Shown: positions 9,737 to 21,334 of the stretch, piece by piece
Layout of the letters: every line of letters begins with the position of its first letter
Numbering within the stretch: position 1 is the stretch's first letter
Assembly (NCBI GenBank): GCA_018398815.1
Contig: CM031616.1
Span: 73,254,355-73,318,354 of the forward strand
Direction of reading: 5' to 3'
Source of the DNA: Conus ventricosus
Lineage: Eukaryota > Mollusca > Gastropoda > Neogastropoda > Conidae
DNA length: 64,000 bases
Notes under the pieces: model-generated
Told to the model about the DNA's origin: nothing
The model's input: only the letters and a program-made list of their open reading frames with translations
Database searches by the model: none
Translations under genes and position numbers: made by a program

Positions 9737-10817
9737 AGGACGTGCAGGACACATGGGCATGTGGAGGTCAAAGAGCATTTTTGATACAGCCGTTCTATCT
9801 ATAAATCTCCCTTCATTTGCTTTTTCTTTTTTTCGTTGTCTTTCAATTACTTGGCATTTGTTATTAGATTTATTGCATCAGATTGAGACATGTGTTATCC
9901 TTCATGCTTAATTTCACGCATCAGAATCACAGTCAGTTTTGTTTTGGCATAAGTTGCCCAAGTCTGGAGGGGGCGGGGGAGTGGGGTGAGGTGGGATGCA
10001 GGATTTGGTTTGGTTGTGTCATGTACTGCTGCGTTTGCTGAAATCCACAGTAGCAGGAAAATGAAACCTGTTTTATTTGTACAGTGCGAGCTGTTCATGT
10101 TACAGTTGAAAATCAGGTAGTGGAACACTGAACACCACTTGTGAATCGATATCTGCTATTGATTGATTGACTGTACTGACTGAGTGATTAGACAGAGTGT
10201 AAAAATGTAATACTTGATAAAGAAGATGCAATATTGATTGATTGAATATATATATTGACTGATTGGATCAAGTAAGTCTGCTTCACTTTCCAATGAACGA
10301 GATCTGACTTGATGAGATCTGAGTGAAACATGAACTGAAAATGGTGACCAAAAATGTAACCGAGTTTGCTGATTTCATGTTTTACATGTGAAATGGTGGA
10401 TTGCCACTTTGTTTTTTAGCTCAGAGTAAAGAAAAAAAAATTACCAGGAAGAAATTCTGTTTTTATAAAATACAGGGCTTTAGAAAAGTCCAGAAGAAAA
10501 CATGGATGGAAAGCCTTAGTTAATGTCTAATCAGTGGTATTTACGTATTGTTGAACTGTCTCAACATGATCCAAGCTTTGTTGTCATTTGATTGTGCATG
10601 TGTGGCAGTTTTGTCTCTGCATGATCGATAGAGTGTTGTTGTGTGCATGTGTGTGTGTGTGCACGCGTGTGTGTGGTGTAACTGTAGGCAAGTATGTAGC
10701 TGTGCATTCACATGTATTTGGAAATGCATGCAGCTGAAGAGTTGTCTGCCACAATGAGAGATCAAGGTTTTATCTGCTGGCTCTGACGTCTAGTCTTTAT
10801 TGTTTATATATATATAT
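9737..10817 (+). other. RNASEK 3' flank/3' UTR region
   Basis: There is no further coding sequence. It holds TGAT/TGATTGAT-rich stretches (10155-10265), a TG-rich tract (10640-10677) and a TA run just before the inverted repeat. The 3' UTR probably lies here, but I cannot point to a convincing polyadenylation site; AATAAA occurs only inside the inverted repeat (about 10950). Confidence 0.5.
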
Positions 10818-11157
10818 ATATTGAATTATAAACAAAGCTTGCTCTTATGTCTTAGATTGACGAAATAGGGGAAATAAGCATTCATATCTGCAGTGGTAGA
10901 TGATTCTGCCTAACTAACAGTATGTGCTTGAGTGGGTGAATGGAGAAAAATAAAATAAATGCTTCTAAAAATGAGCCTTCAGCAAGCCTTCATTTTTAGA
11001 AGCATTTTAGAAGCATTTATTTTATTTTTCTCCATTCACCCACTCAAGCACAGACTGTTAGGTAGGCAGAATCATCTACCACTGCAGATATGAATGCTTA
11101 TTTCCCCTATTTCGTCAATCTAAGACATAAGAGCAAGCTTTGTTTATAATTCAATAT
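10818..11157. repeat. Long inverted repeat (foldback element), arms about 157 and 168 bp
   Basis: The left arm (10818-10974) starts atattgaattataaaca; the right arm (10990-11157) ends with its exact reverse complement. The arms stay almost perfectly complementary inward to the 15-base loop (about 10975-10989). The right arm carries an 11-base internal duplication (attttagaagc) and one or two mismatches. Such a hairpin, flanked by TA-rich DNA, fits a foldback or MITE-like element. I see no coding capacity. Confidence 0.93.
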
Positions 11158-11342
11158 TTCTTGCAGTCATTGCAACACCAAGCTGCTCTGTAAGTTGCTG
11201 GAACGGTGCGCGGTACTTATCCTTGGAATTTATTAGTTTGTTGTATATATATATTTGTCTGTGTCCCAGCAAATTTCAAGGATGTATGAAGAATTAGGTT
11301 TCACTTCTCAGTGTATATGTCAGTCAAAGTCGGAAGGAGCTT

Positions 11343-11422
11343 TATCAGTAATTGTCCACCATCATCAGTGATTGTCCATCATCATCAGTAATTGTCCATT
11401 ATCATCAGTAATTGTCCACCTC
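11343..11422. repeat. 20-bp tandem repeat, four copies
   Basis: The unit is close to catcatcagtaattgtcca and is repeated four times with single-base changes. The same array is present in the middle contig at about 15087-15153. Confidence 0.88.
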
Positions 11423-11485
11423 ATGTTACTGGTAATGAGTGGTGCTGAAGGTCAGTTCACTTTTTTTCAGCAATGGATTGTTTCA

Positions 11486-12485
11486 NNNNNNNNNNNNNNN
11501 NNNNNNNNNNNNNNNNNNNNNNNNNNNNNNNNNNNNNNNNNNNNNNNNNNNNNNNNNNNNNNNNNNNNNNNNNNNNNNNNNNNNNNNNNNNNNNNNNNNN
11601 NNNNNNNNNNNNNNNNNNNNNNNNNNNNNNNNNNNNNNNNNNNNNNNNNNNNNNNNNNNNNNNNNNNNNNNNNNNNNNNNNNNNNNNNNNNNNNNNNNNN
11701 NNNNNNNNNNNNNNNNNNNNNNNNNNNNNNNNNNNNNNNNNNNNNNNNNNNNNNNNNNNNNNNNNNNNNNNNNNNNNNNNNNNNNNNNNNNNNNNNNNNN
11801 NNNNNNNNNNNNNNNNNNNNNNNNNNNNNNNNNNNNNNNNNNNNNNNNNNNNNNNNNNNNNNNNNNNNNNNNNNNNNNNNNNNNNNNNNNNNNNNNNNNN
11901 NNNNNNNNNNNNNNNNNNNNNNNNNNNNNNNNNNNNNNNNNNNNNNNNNNNNNNNNNNNNNNNNNNNNNNNNNNNNNNNNNNNNNNNNNNNNNNNNNNNN
12001 NNNNNNNNNNNNNNNNNNNNNNNNNNNNNNNNNNNNNNNNNNNNNNNNNNNNNNNNNNNNNNNNNNNNNNNNNNNNNNNNNNNNNNNNNNNNNNNNNNNN
12101 NNNNNNNNNNNNNNNNNNNNNNNNNNNNNNNNNNNNNNNNNNNNNNNNNNNNNNNNNNNNNNNNNNNNNNNNNNNNNNNNNNNNNNNNNNNNNNNNNNNN
12201 NNNNNNNNNNNNNNNNNNNNNNNNNNNNNNNNNNNNNNNNNNNNNNNNNNNNNNNNNNNNNNNNNNNNNNNNNNNNNNNNNNNNNNNNNNNNNNNNNNNN
12301 NNNNNNNNNNNNNNNNNNNNNNNNNNNNNNNNNNNNNNNNNNNNNNNNNNNNNNNNNNNNNNNNNNNNNNNNNNNNNNNNNNNNNNNNNNNNNNNNNNNN
12401 NNNNNNNNNNNNNNNNNNNNNNNNNNNNNNNNNNNNNNNNNNNNNNNNNNNNNNNNNNNNNNNNNNNNNNNNNNNNNNNNNNNNN
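11486..12485. other. Assembly gap, exactly 1000 N
   Basis: The round size suggests a scaffolding placeholder, not a measured gap. Open frames spanning it are meaningless. Confidence 1.
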
Positions 12486-13255
12486 GCATCGTAAGTTGTG
12501 AAGGGGCAGACTGGCTGGAAGCTTTCCAACATTCAGAAGGGCAACCAGCTCCATCACGAAGACAAAATATTCAAAAGGATTCTCTTTTGTAGGCTGTAGG
12601 GTTGAGAGAAGCTGTAAAGACCTTAAGAGTCTGAAATTTGATAATGAAGGCAATCCACCAGAAACTACACAAACTTTGACTGTCTAGTGAAGAAGTTCTC
12701 CTTCTACTTCATGCTGAAAAGAAACATCATCCATGACAGAAGTTTCTTTACTTCCAAAAAAACATGAGAAAGACGTTTTAGAATCTCTCAGATTTCCTGC
12801 CACTGTTTCTCAAGGTCACTTTCTTCCTCCAAAATGTGCCATACTTAAAACCAGTTCATGAGGGCCAGTCTGTATTCCTTCTGTATCTGTCCATCCCCCA
12901 CTTGGCTAAATTGAACTTTTCTTCTTTGGTTAAGAATGCTGTCCAGTTTTTCTTCAGTGTGATTTCAGTAAGGCGACCATTAAGTGATGGTCTCAGGCGA
13001 TATAGATCTGCTCCTCCTTTTGCTCTGATATATTTGAATGACTTGAAGTTGATTTTAATGGTTGTCTGTCGTTAGGTTTTCAGCATCTTTCAAAAATCTT
13101 TGTACATGATTGCAGCCAGATGTTAAAAGTATGTTCAACTGAAGATGAGATTTGTTTTCAGAACACAGTGTACATTTTTGTTATTGTTTTTTTTTAAAAA
13201 TCATTATAAGTATTATTTGCCTCGCAGCTTTAAATTGCCATCTTTGACTTTACAG

Positions 13256-13477
13256 GGACTTCTTGGAGCGTTTTTCTGGTGGCGTAGCCCCGCCCTGTTT
13301 GAAGACGTCCCTCTGGGGGAGTGGGAGCAGAACAACTTCACCAAGGAATACGCCCAGGAGAAATACGAGCAGAATGCCATAAACTGCTGGATCGCTGCTG
13401 GAATCTACGTGGTCCTGTTCCTCTTCTCCTTCGTCCAGATGCAGATGAACAAGCGTTCCACATACGAGACGTCATAG
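13256..13477 (+). CDS. RNASEK: RNASEK exon 2, intact copy in the middle contig
   Basis: This copy gives the correct uninterrupted frame: 73 codons from GGA at 13256 to TAG at 13475-13477, in phase 0 with exon 1 at 6304-6378. Visible landmarks are 'SPALFEDVPLGEWEQ' in the luminal loop, 'NAINCWIAAGIYVV' at the start of transmembrane segment 2, and a C-terminal 'MNKRSTYE' that matches the NKRKEY ending of vertebrate RNASEK. A polypyrimidine tract and TTTACAG acceptor precede it. It should be treated as the same exon as 9515-9736, not as a paralogue. Confidence 0.9.
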   Translation, partial: GLLGAFFWWRSPALFEDVPLGEWEQNNFTKEYAQEKYEQNAINCWIAAGIYVVLFLFSFVQMQMNKRSTYETS

Positions 13478-14551
13478 AGGACGTGCAGGACACATGGGCA
13501 TGTGGAGGTCAAAGAGCATTTTTGATACAGCCGTTCTATCTATAAATCTCCCTTCATTTGCTTTTTCTTTTTTTCGTGTCTTTCAATTACTTGGCATTTG
13601 TTATTAGATTTATTGCATCAGATTGAGACATGTGTTATCCTTCATGCTTAATTTCACGCATCAGAATCACCAGTCAGTTTGTTTTGGCATAAGTTGCCCA
13701 AGTCTGGAGAGGGGGCGGGGAGTGGGGTGAGGTGGATGCAGGGATTTGGTTTGGTTGTGTCATGTACTGCTGCGTTTGCTGAAATCCACAGTAGCAGGAA
13801 AATGAAACCTGTTTTATTTGTACAGTGCGAGCTGTTCATGTTACAGTTGAAAATCAGGTAGTGGAAACACTGAACACCACTTGTGAATCGATATCTGCTA
13901 TTGATTGATTGACTGTACTGACTGAGTGATTAGACAGAGTGTAAACTGTAATACTTGATAAAGAAGATGCAATATTGATTGATTGAATATATATATTGAC
14001 TGATTGGATCAAGTAAGTCTGCTTCACTTTCCATGAACGAGATCTGACTTGATGAGATCTGAGTGAAACATGAACTGAAAATGGTGACCAAAAAATGTAA
14101 CCGAGTTTGCTGATTTCATGTTTTACATGTGAAATGGTGATTGCCACTTTGTTTTTTAGCTCAGAGTAAAGAAAAAAAAATTACCAGGAAGAAATCTGTT
14201 TTTATAAAATACAGGGCTTTAGAAAAGTCCAGAAGAAACATGGATGGAAAGCCTTAGTTAAGTCTAATCAGTGGTATTTACGTATTGTTGAACTGTCTCA
14301 ACATGATCCAAGCTTTGTTGTCATTTGATTGTGCATGTGTGGCAGTTTTGTCTCTGCATGATCGATAGAGTGTGTGTGTGTGCATGTGTGTGTGTGTGCA
14401 CGCGTGTGTGTGTGTAACTGTAGGCAAGTATGTAGCTGTGGCATTCACATGTATTTGGAAATGCATGCAGCTGAAGAGATGTCTGCCAAATGAGAGATCA
14501 AGGTTTATCTGCTGGCTCTGACGTCTAGTCTTTATTGTTTATATATATATA

Positions 14552-14891
14552 ATATTGAATTATAAACAAAGCTTGCTCTTAGTCTTAGATTGACGAAATA
14601 GGGGAAATAAGCATTCATATCTGCAGTGGTAGATGATTCTGCCTAACTAACAGTATGTGCTTGAGTGGGTGAATGGAGAAAAATAAAATAAATGCTTCTA
14701 AAAATGAGCCTTCAGCAAGCCTTCATTTTTAGAAGCATTTTTAGAAGCATTTATTTTATTTTCTCCATTCACCCACTCAAGCACATACTGTTAGGTAGGC
14801 AGAATCATCTACCACTGCAGATATGAATGCTTATTTCCCCCTATTTCGTCAATCTAAGACATAAGAGCAAGCTTTGTTTATAATTCAATAT
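14552..14891. repeat. Long inverted repeat, redundant copy
   Basis: This is the middle-contig version of the foldback at 10818-11157, with the same arms and loop. Small indels differ between the copies, for example an extra T in the central duplication. Confidence 0.92.
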
Positions 14892-15214
14892 TTCTTGCAG
14901 TCATTGCAACACCAAGCTGCTCTGTAAGTTGCTGGACGGTGCGGGGTACTTATCCTTGAATTTTTTAGTTTTTGATATATAATTTTGGTCTGTGCCCCAG
15001 AAAATTTTCAAGGGATTTATGAAGAATTAGGTTTTCACTTCTCAGTGTATAGTCAGTCAAAGCGGAAGGAGCTTTATCAAAATTTGTCCACCATCATCAG
15101 TAAATTGTCCATCATCATCAGTAATTGTCCATTATCATCAGTAATTGTCCACCTCATGTTACTGGTAATAAAGGTGCGAAGTCAGTTCACTTTTTTTCAG
15201 CAATGATTGTTTCA

Positions 15215-17107
15215 GATCTGCCCACTGAAAGGAAGGATTATTTGATTATTGTGTTTTGTGCGAGGAGTTTGTGCATGCTTGTGCTCTGACTCAGTGTGTG
15301 TGGTGGGGCAGTGGATGGAATTAGGACCTGTGATTTGAAAGCTTTTCGTTTGTTTTTTTCCAACAAGAAAACACACACAAAACCTACAGATCTGTTAATG
15401 TATTTGCATACTAGAAAAATTGTGGTATTTATGTAAAATGATGCAGTAATGATTTTCAATTGTGTTTACAGATCGTTAAGAAATATTTTCTTTTTTTGTG
15501 TAAACATTGTTTATGTTCTTTTGTACAATATTATATGACAGTGGGAAAAAGGATTAACACAAATATGGTGACACTTAAAAGATTATTGTTTGTTGTCTTA
15601 TTGAAGTGTTTTTTTTTAAAGCTGGTTTATATAGGCTTAAATTCAAGCCTTTTTCCTCACCAGCATCCCTGCTATTGAGAAACCATTCCTTTGGCATTTC
15701 AGTTGTAATTTGGAGTAAGATTATTTTTTTTTTAAATGAAATTTGTGGTGCTTGTGTAATTGCAAATGAAGCAGTATTTTTTCCACTGCCATATTTGTCA
15801 CTTTTTGTTTTCTCAGGTCTAACTTGAGTTTTTGAAAAAAATGAAAAATCAAAGGGCATCATGACAAGCGCTAATTGGGTCAATGCAAAGAATGTGGGCA
15901 GTATTTTTTTTTTTTTTTGGTACTTAAAAAATCAAAAGAAAAGTGGAGAGGTTGTGACACATTTGTGGTCTTTTCTTTTTTATTATTTTTTGTCAATGTA
16001 AACCTCTCTTGTCTAGGAACAAATAACACTTTTTGTTATTGTTCGTTGATGAGAAATTTTGGGTCAAATCCCCTTGTCTATTAGAGGTATTTGACTTTCT
16101 CTCTCTCTCACTTTTTTCTTCTCTTTTTTTTTGCACTCTAGACTGCTGCCAAACTACACACTATAAAAAATGTAATGGTAGAGGACATTTTGCAGGGGTT
16201 TTTTTTCTTTCTAGACTGAGATATTTGAGGTTGCAAGTTGTGGAAGGTTGTACCTCTTCTGCTCCGTTTCCTTATCCACTCCTTGTGTTCTCTGTAACAT
16301 GTGGGCCAGTATGTGGACCTGAACTCATCCAGAGGTGAACTGGAAGTGTGTACTGGCTTGGCATCTCTACCGCCTACTTCTTCCCATCAGTGTCGGCTGC
16401 GGCTGCAGTGTTACCGTGTTAGTTCATGGGTCATGCTGCCTCCCCCCCCCCCCCCCCCCATGCAGCGTTTGGCAAGATCTGTGCAGAGTTAGCCAGGGGC
16501 TTTCTTTCAGTGGTCTTGAACTGTTTAAAGTGTGTGGGGTTTGGGAAGCCTTCCTACATGCATGACAGGCACATAATTGATATACACATGCATGGGTGTG
16601 CCACACGCAAAAGCACACAGTAGTCGGTAGATTAGAACGATCTCATTTCTGGTCTGCCTTTTTTGTCCTGTACCCTTTACCCTCCCTCCTCTTCTGTCCC
16701 CCCCCCCCCCCCCCCCCCAACTCCCTAAATTAATGGGTAAAAGTTTACATGACTATTGATTGTGACAGACCTTGCTGTGATTTAAAGATGTTCGTGGTAT
16801 TCTGTTGAAATTGTCTTCATTTATAAATATACTTTTTATTTACACCCACCATTCAGACTTACTATTTAATTCATACATTAAAGAAGTGTTCAGTTGTAAA
16901 CGGCTGTTATGGTGTTGAATTTGTGTTGTGTGCATGTGTAGGTCATGAGGAATAATGAAGAGACCACACAATGAACAATGGTATTCTCCAGCGTGCTGTG
17001 CTACTGATTGTCGTCCACTTTTGAAGATGATCTCACAGTCTTGTGAAACCATGGAGTCATGTTGAAAGGCTGGAATGAAATCTGTACTTTTGTTCAGTCT
17101 CTTCCAG
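15215..17107. other. Anonymous region downstream of RNASEK
   Basis: This is AT-rich sequence with long T runs and C runs of about 18-20 bases (about 16442-16459 and 16699-16718). Open frames are short and differ from those of the copy at 33091-34990, so none is credible. Confidence 0.6.
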
Positions 17108-17170
17108 AGATGTCTACCAATGAAAAAGAGACGACCAACACTGCAGAAAAAGAGACGACCAACACTGCAG
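17108..17170 (+). CDS. Candidate internal coding exon of an unidentified gene (exon x)
   Basis: The 63-bp stretch lies between TTCAGTCTCTTCCAG and the strong donor GTGAGAG and is open in the frame used here. It encodes a Thr/Glu/Asn-rich peptide made of two direct copies of an eight-residue unit, 'EKETTNTA', which come from a 24-bp tandem duplication at DNA level. Its phase (two bases in, one base out) matches the next candidate exon at 17613. I do not recognise the protein. The copy in the third contig (about 35000-35068) is altered by indels, so support is modest. Confidence 0.3.
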
Positions 17171-17612
17171 GTGAGAGCGAGTCTCCTGGGACTGGGGGAT
17201 GCTGGACATGTCAAGACAAGAAGCCCCGTCTGGTGCCAGACCAAAATAGAACTCCTGAGCATCATCTTTGTTATCCGTGTTGACCCTCATTCAGAACAGC
17301 TGAAAGGTCAAACGCTGTGGTTCTTCACACTCTACTGTTGGGGTTTTGGTTCTCCCCTCCATGTTCATGCCAGCGACAAAGACAATCATCTCAAAGACAC
17401 AGGGTTGCCACGTTCATGGAACTGTTGGTGGGTGGACCTGATGGCACCCACCATGGGTTTCTTGTTCACGCTTACTCCACAACCAAACAATTCTTGTTAT
17501 TAGTGAGCATAAAATGGTCCGTGTCCTGTTCATTGTGGATCAAGAAAGGAACCACAGTACACAATCAAAATGACGAAATAGAAGAAGGATCAGTAACACT
17601 TCGTTTTCCCAG

Positions 17613-17668
17613 GTGTCAGACGGCCCTCTGGTGAGGGAATTATCCAGGCGGATGGGCTGCCTGTGCAG
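17613..17668 (+). CDS. Candidate coding exon of an unidentified gene (exon x+1)
   Basis: This stretch lies between CGTTTTCCCAG and the donor GTAACC. With the single base carried from exon x it reads 18 further codons without a stop ('VRRPSGEGIIQADGLPVQ') and ends in phase 0. If the donor is not used, the frame continues through the following duplicated sequence for about 15 more codons to a TAA near 17711-17715. The composition looks protein-like, but I cannot name a family. No exons further upstream could be found. Confidence 0.28.
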
Positions 17669-17670
17669 GT

Positions 17671-17797
17671 AACCTTACAGCCCAGCGACCTCTTCTTCTG
17701 CCTTCTCTGTCAATACGTTTTTTTGATTTAACATTAACCTTACAGCCCAGCAACTTCTTCTGCCTTCTCTGTCAATAAGTTTTTTTGATTTAACATT
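17671..17797. repeat. 64-bp tandem duplication
   Basis: Two adjacent copies start ccttacagcccagc and end tttttttgatttaacatt. Each contains a CCTTACAG that resembles a splice acceptor. Confidence 0.9.
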
Positions 17798-17964
17798 TCC
17801 TCACTTGCCACTATGAGGTCCTCCTTCCATCTCCAAAACAGAATGCAGCAAACCTCTCTGTCTTTCTTTATTCTAACCCTTTCTTTTGTCTTGCGCAACG
17901 ACCTTCACCTTTCATACCTCATACATTCAGACATGCCTCATTCTACTGCTGCATACATTGTGTT

Positions 17965-18087
17965 TATGCGTAACACTAAATCAATATATGTGTGTTCATG
18001 CGTAACACTGAATCAATATATATGTTTTTCATGCTTAACACTAAATCAATATATGTGTTCATGCTTAACACTAAATCAGTATAATAT
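17965..18087. repeat. About 32-bp tandem repeat, four copies
   Basis: The unit is near tgcgtaacactaaatcaata followed by tatgtgttca, with variation between units. The equivalent array in the third contig is about 35872-35995. Confidence 0.88.
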
Positions 18088-19647
18088 AAACATTCTTTCA
18101 CAGCTTCAGCTGATAATCAGCAACCAATCTTCTGACCACTTCATCAAGCGTTCAAGCAACAACGTCAAAGATTCATGCTGTTCTTTCAAACCTTCAACTT
18201 GAAACAACACAAAAGATGCGTACCTGTATTCATCTGCTGCTGCTGCTTCCTAAAAAAGGAAGAAAACAAATTAAAGAAATTCTTGTAAATTTCTTCATTC
18301 TGTTTTTTTTTCACAAACTGAAAATAAAAAACCTGAAGGAACCGAGCTGTTTATCCTTTTCGCCATGTTCTGGAAAAAGACCTTTGGCAAAAACACTAAT
18401 GTCAGGCAAGAAACAAAACACAAAAATAACTAAAACAAAGTTCCAGACACATAAACATAACTGCACTCATTTAACTTTAACAGTATTTTGAAGTGTATAA
18501 GCAGCACTGGGGCAACATGCCCTAAAAAAGCGAGAGAGAGAAAACAACAAAAACAAAACAAGGTGACAAGACACAAATTTCTCCTGAAGTATGCCAGTAA
18601 GCCATTTATTAAAAAATCGTGTCAGGAAGACGTACGCATAGAGCAGCAGCTACAATATTACCCAGATCCATTCTGGCAAATTGAAGTAAGCCAGCCCTCC
18701 CCTGAAAGTTCACACATTTTGACTGTTCTAACTCAGCTTCTGGCGAACTTCTACATGTTACAGAATATGTGTATGTGTGTGTGTGAGTGTGTGTGTGTGT
18801 GTGTTAGTGTGTGGAGTGTGTGTGTGTGTGTGTGTGAGAGAGAGTGTGAGTGAGTGTGTGTGTGTGTAAAAGGGTAGCTTTCAAGAATAAAATGGCCATG
18901 ACGTTCTTCAGTACGCTTTTGCGAAACATTTTTTAAAATATGTCGCGCAAACTGAATGCCATGCACAAGGAAAGCCAACACAACATCATTCTGCACAATC
19001 AAAATGAACTCAAAGCTCACATGGTCAGCACCACATGTATAAATACACTTGAAAAAATAGTGTACTTTCTTTAGAAGGTATTCAGCACACTTCCAGATCT
19101 ATATCTTTTAAATATATTTCATCCAGCGCAATTAGAACTATGGATTGTGGGGTACACCAATTACACTCATTCACTGCATATGAATCCAAATCTCTAGCTC
19201 CGCTCTCTGCCCTCACAGACTTCTGTCTGCTTTTTAGGCAGAAGACAAGCACTCCTCGAATTCACTCCATTTTCAAGTACCCATTTATTCATACACAACT
19301 CAAAAGCAACCATTCTACTGCCGATCTTTTGTTACTTGTTCAGTGAATGTTCAGACCTTGCGGTATGAATGGTGCTGGGATTTCAGCATCACAAACAGCA
19401 GTGTATGGATAATACCACAAAGTGTGTAAAAACTGGTATGTCATGCTGGTTATCAACTGATCACCTCAACTTTCAAAGTACATACAAGATATAATCTGAA
19501 TGTCAGTTTGCACATGTTCTTTGACTGGTAAAACAGTTGCCAGCCACTCTTCAGCATACTGAACTAGACCACGTGCACAGGACTTTACAGGAGGAAGGCA
19601 GATGAAAAAGACTGCTGCCAGGACTGAACATGGTGCCAACAGTTCAG
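18088..19647. other. Anonymous region with a TG-rich tract
   Basis: I see no gene. The stretch is A-rich with a (TG)n/(GAGT)n tract at 18771-18867. Confidence 0.55.
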
Positions 19648-19828
19648 CATTACATTGTTATCCTTCAGAGTGTATAAGGCATTGGGCATTACATCATTAT
19701 CCTTCAGAGTGTAAAGGCATTCGGCATTACATTGTTATCCTTCAGAGTGTATAAGGCATTCGGCATTACATCATTATCCTTCAGAGTGTATAAGGCCTTC
19801 GGCATTACATCATTATCCTTCAGTGTCC
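19648..19828. repeat. Minisatellite, about 38-bp unit, five copies
   Basis: The unit reads approximately cattacatcattatccttc then agagtgtataaggcattcgg, alternating cattg and catca variants in the first part. The array is repeated at 37563-37738 in the third contig. There is no spacer diversity, so it is not a CRISPR array. Confidence 0.93.
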
Positions 19829-20685
19829 AAGGCAAACTGCTCACAGTCTCAGGAGAAAAAAATATGGACAGAAAAGAGAGGGCTTCTAGTTTACTGAACA
19901 AACCTTGTTAAACCCCTTACTTTATTGAAAGTCAAATACACAAGCATAGCATTCTCTCCCGATTTCTTTTACACACACACACACACTCGCACACACATAC
20001 ACACTGACATATAAACAAAACGCACAGCATTCTTTCATAGGCACACATTCAATTTTTTTATTTCACTAGCAGACAGCAAACTTTAAACTGATTTACAGCA
20101 TATGTTTCAAAACTTTCATTACCCCCCCCCCCCCCCCCCCCCCCCCCCCCGCCCGCTTCCTCAAAAGACTTATTTCTAGCAAAACCTACCACAATAGAAA
20201 ATTCTGGTTAAATTTTGGGTTTAACAGTGATGGAAAGCAAGATTTCATCAACACTATCACAACCCATTACAAACCAACAGACGTACCCACATAATCTGGT
20301 AATTATGTCCTCTTAACCATAACGTTCAGCAAAAGAAAGACAGATAAAATCGCATAACCTCAAAAAAATGCACCAGCACATGTGTAACTGACTGACACCA
20401 CAAACTGATTATCAATATCACAAACTGTTTATTAAATAGTTAAAACTTTGTAATAAGGATTTCACACACACAAACACACACACACACATGCATTCATGTA
20501 CAAACGCACACATGCATGCGCGTACACGCACACACACAAACTGGTAGTGTGGGATCAACGCACTTTATCATCAGTCAAACACGCAACTTCTTTGGCACAA
20601 ACACATCTGCAATCTGTTCTTCTGCTGTCACATGATGAATGAAATGCCAACAAGCAGACAAATAGGTCCATCACATAAACCAGAG
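19829..20685. other. Anonymous region with 29-base poly-C and CA-rich tracts
   Basis: The poly-C is at 20122-20150 and the alternating purine/pyrimidine stretch (CA, CATGCATGCGCG) at 20463-20539. No gene is visible. Confidence 0.6.
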
Positions 20686-21010
20686 TGTCACGCACTGCAT
20701 GTTTCTTCCAACTGTCATGTTCAAGGTCCGTTTTGTCTAGAGGGAAGAATTTGCGTAGGGGGTTAATTTTGTTCAAGCAGAGTGTCATGTGTCTATAAAA
20801 AAACAACTTAGTTTTATTTTAGCTTTTAAACTCTCTGCAACCCACCTTTCATCCTGCATTGTCATGTGTTTTCCATGTGGACTCGGGTTGCACGGGGGTT
20901 AAACGTGGGCTGAGTGAGCTTCCTCTCACCTGCCAATCAGTTTTTTTTTTGGAAGCCGACCGGGGCAGTCGAGGTTGGAAGGGGATAGTGGGAGTACGGA
21001 TAACGTGTCG

Positions 21011-21282
21011 TGCAAGCCTTTTGCTTGCAGGTTTTTTTTTTGTAACTGTATTTTTGTGAGGGATCCATATCCCTCAGGGAGCCACCACCGTTTCGCCTTT
21101 GAGGGAAACTGCGTTGCATTTTTTTTTAGATCCGATTCCATATTTCCCGCTCTCGGCATCAGGTTTTTACCTTTGGGTTTAACCAAACCGTAGTACTCCG
21201 TACGAGTGCTGTCGTCTTGTCAAGTTACCCTTTTTGTTGTATTCCTGTGATCAGTATCACAGTCGTGAATCCCCGTATTCAC
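21011..21282 (+). other. Cluster of perfect short stem-loops in LTR I
   Basis: Four stem-loops are visible: TGCAAGC/GCTTGCA (21011-21029), TGAGGGAT/ATCCCTCA (21057-21076, loop CCAT), CTGTGAT/ATCACAG (21245-21262, loop CAGT) and GTGAAT/ATTCAC (21265-21282). The stems are kept in the other LTR copies; the first loop varies (CTTTT or CTTAT) without touching the stem. Confidence 0.75.
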
Positions 21283-21334
21283 TTGGAGGCAGAAGCCTGT
21301 TTTTCTAAATTTTTAGGCCCTGACCAGGGTTTAG

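Larger units (their letters stand above)
12486..15214 (+). repeat. Second copy of 8750-11485 (redundant assembly)
   Basis: From about 12498 onward this stretch follows 8750-11485 base for base with scattered single-base indels, mostly at homopolymers. It includes the intron end, RNASEK exon 2, the TGAT-rich stretch and the inverted repeat. No exon 1 precedes it because the contig begins inside the intron. The copy is best read as the same locus assembled twice. Confidence 0.93.

Noticed and set aside
11372..12653. Long open frames on both strands across the 1000-N gap
   Set aside because: They consist almost only of X residues read from N and carry no information.
13256..13477. A second, tandemly duplicated RNASEK gene
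   Set aside because: The whole flank is duplicated along with it up to a gap, with only indel-type differences and no second exon 1. Redundant assembly explains it better than a paralogue.
19648..19828. Regular 38-bp repeats considered as a CRISPR array
   Set aside because: Units are directly adjacent without unique spacers, in a eukaryotic setting. It is a minisatellite.
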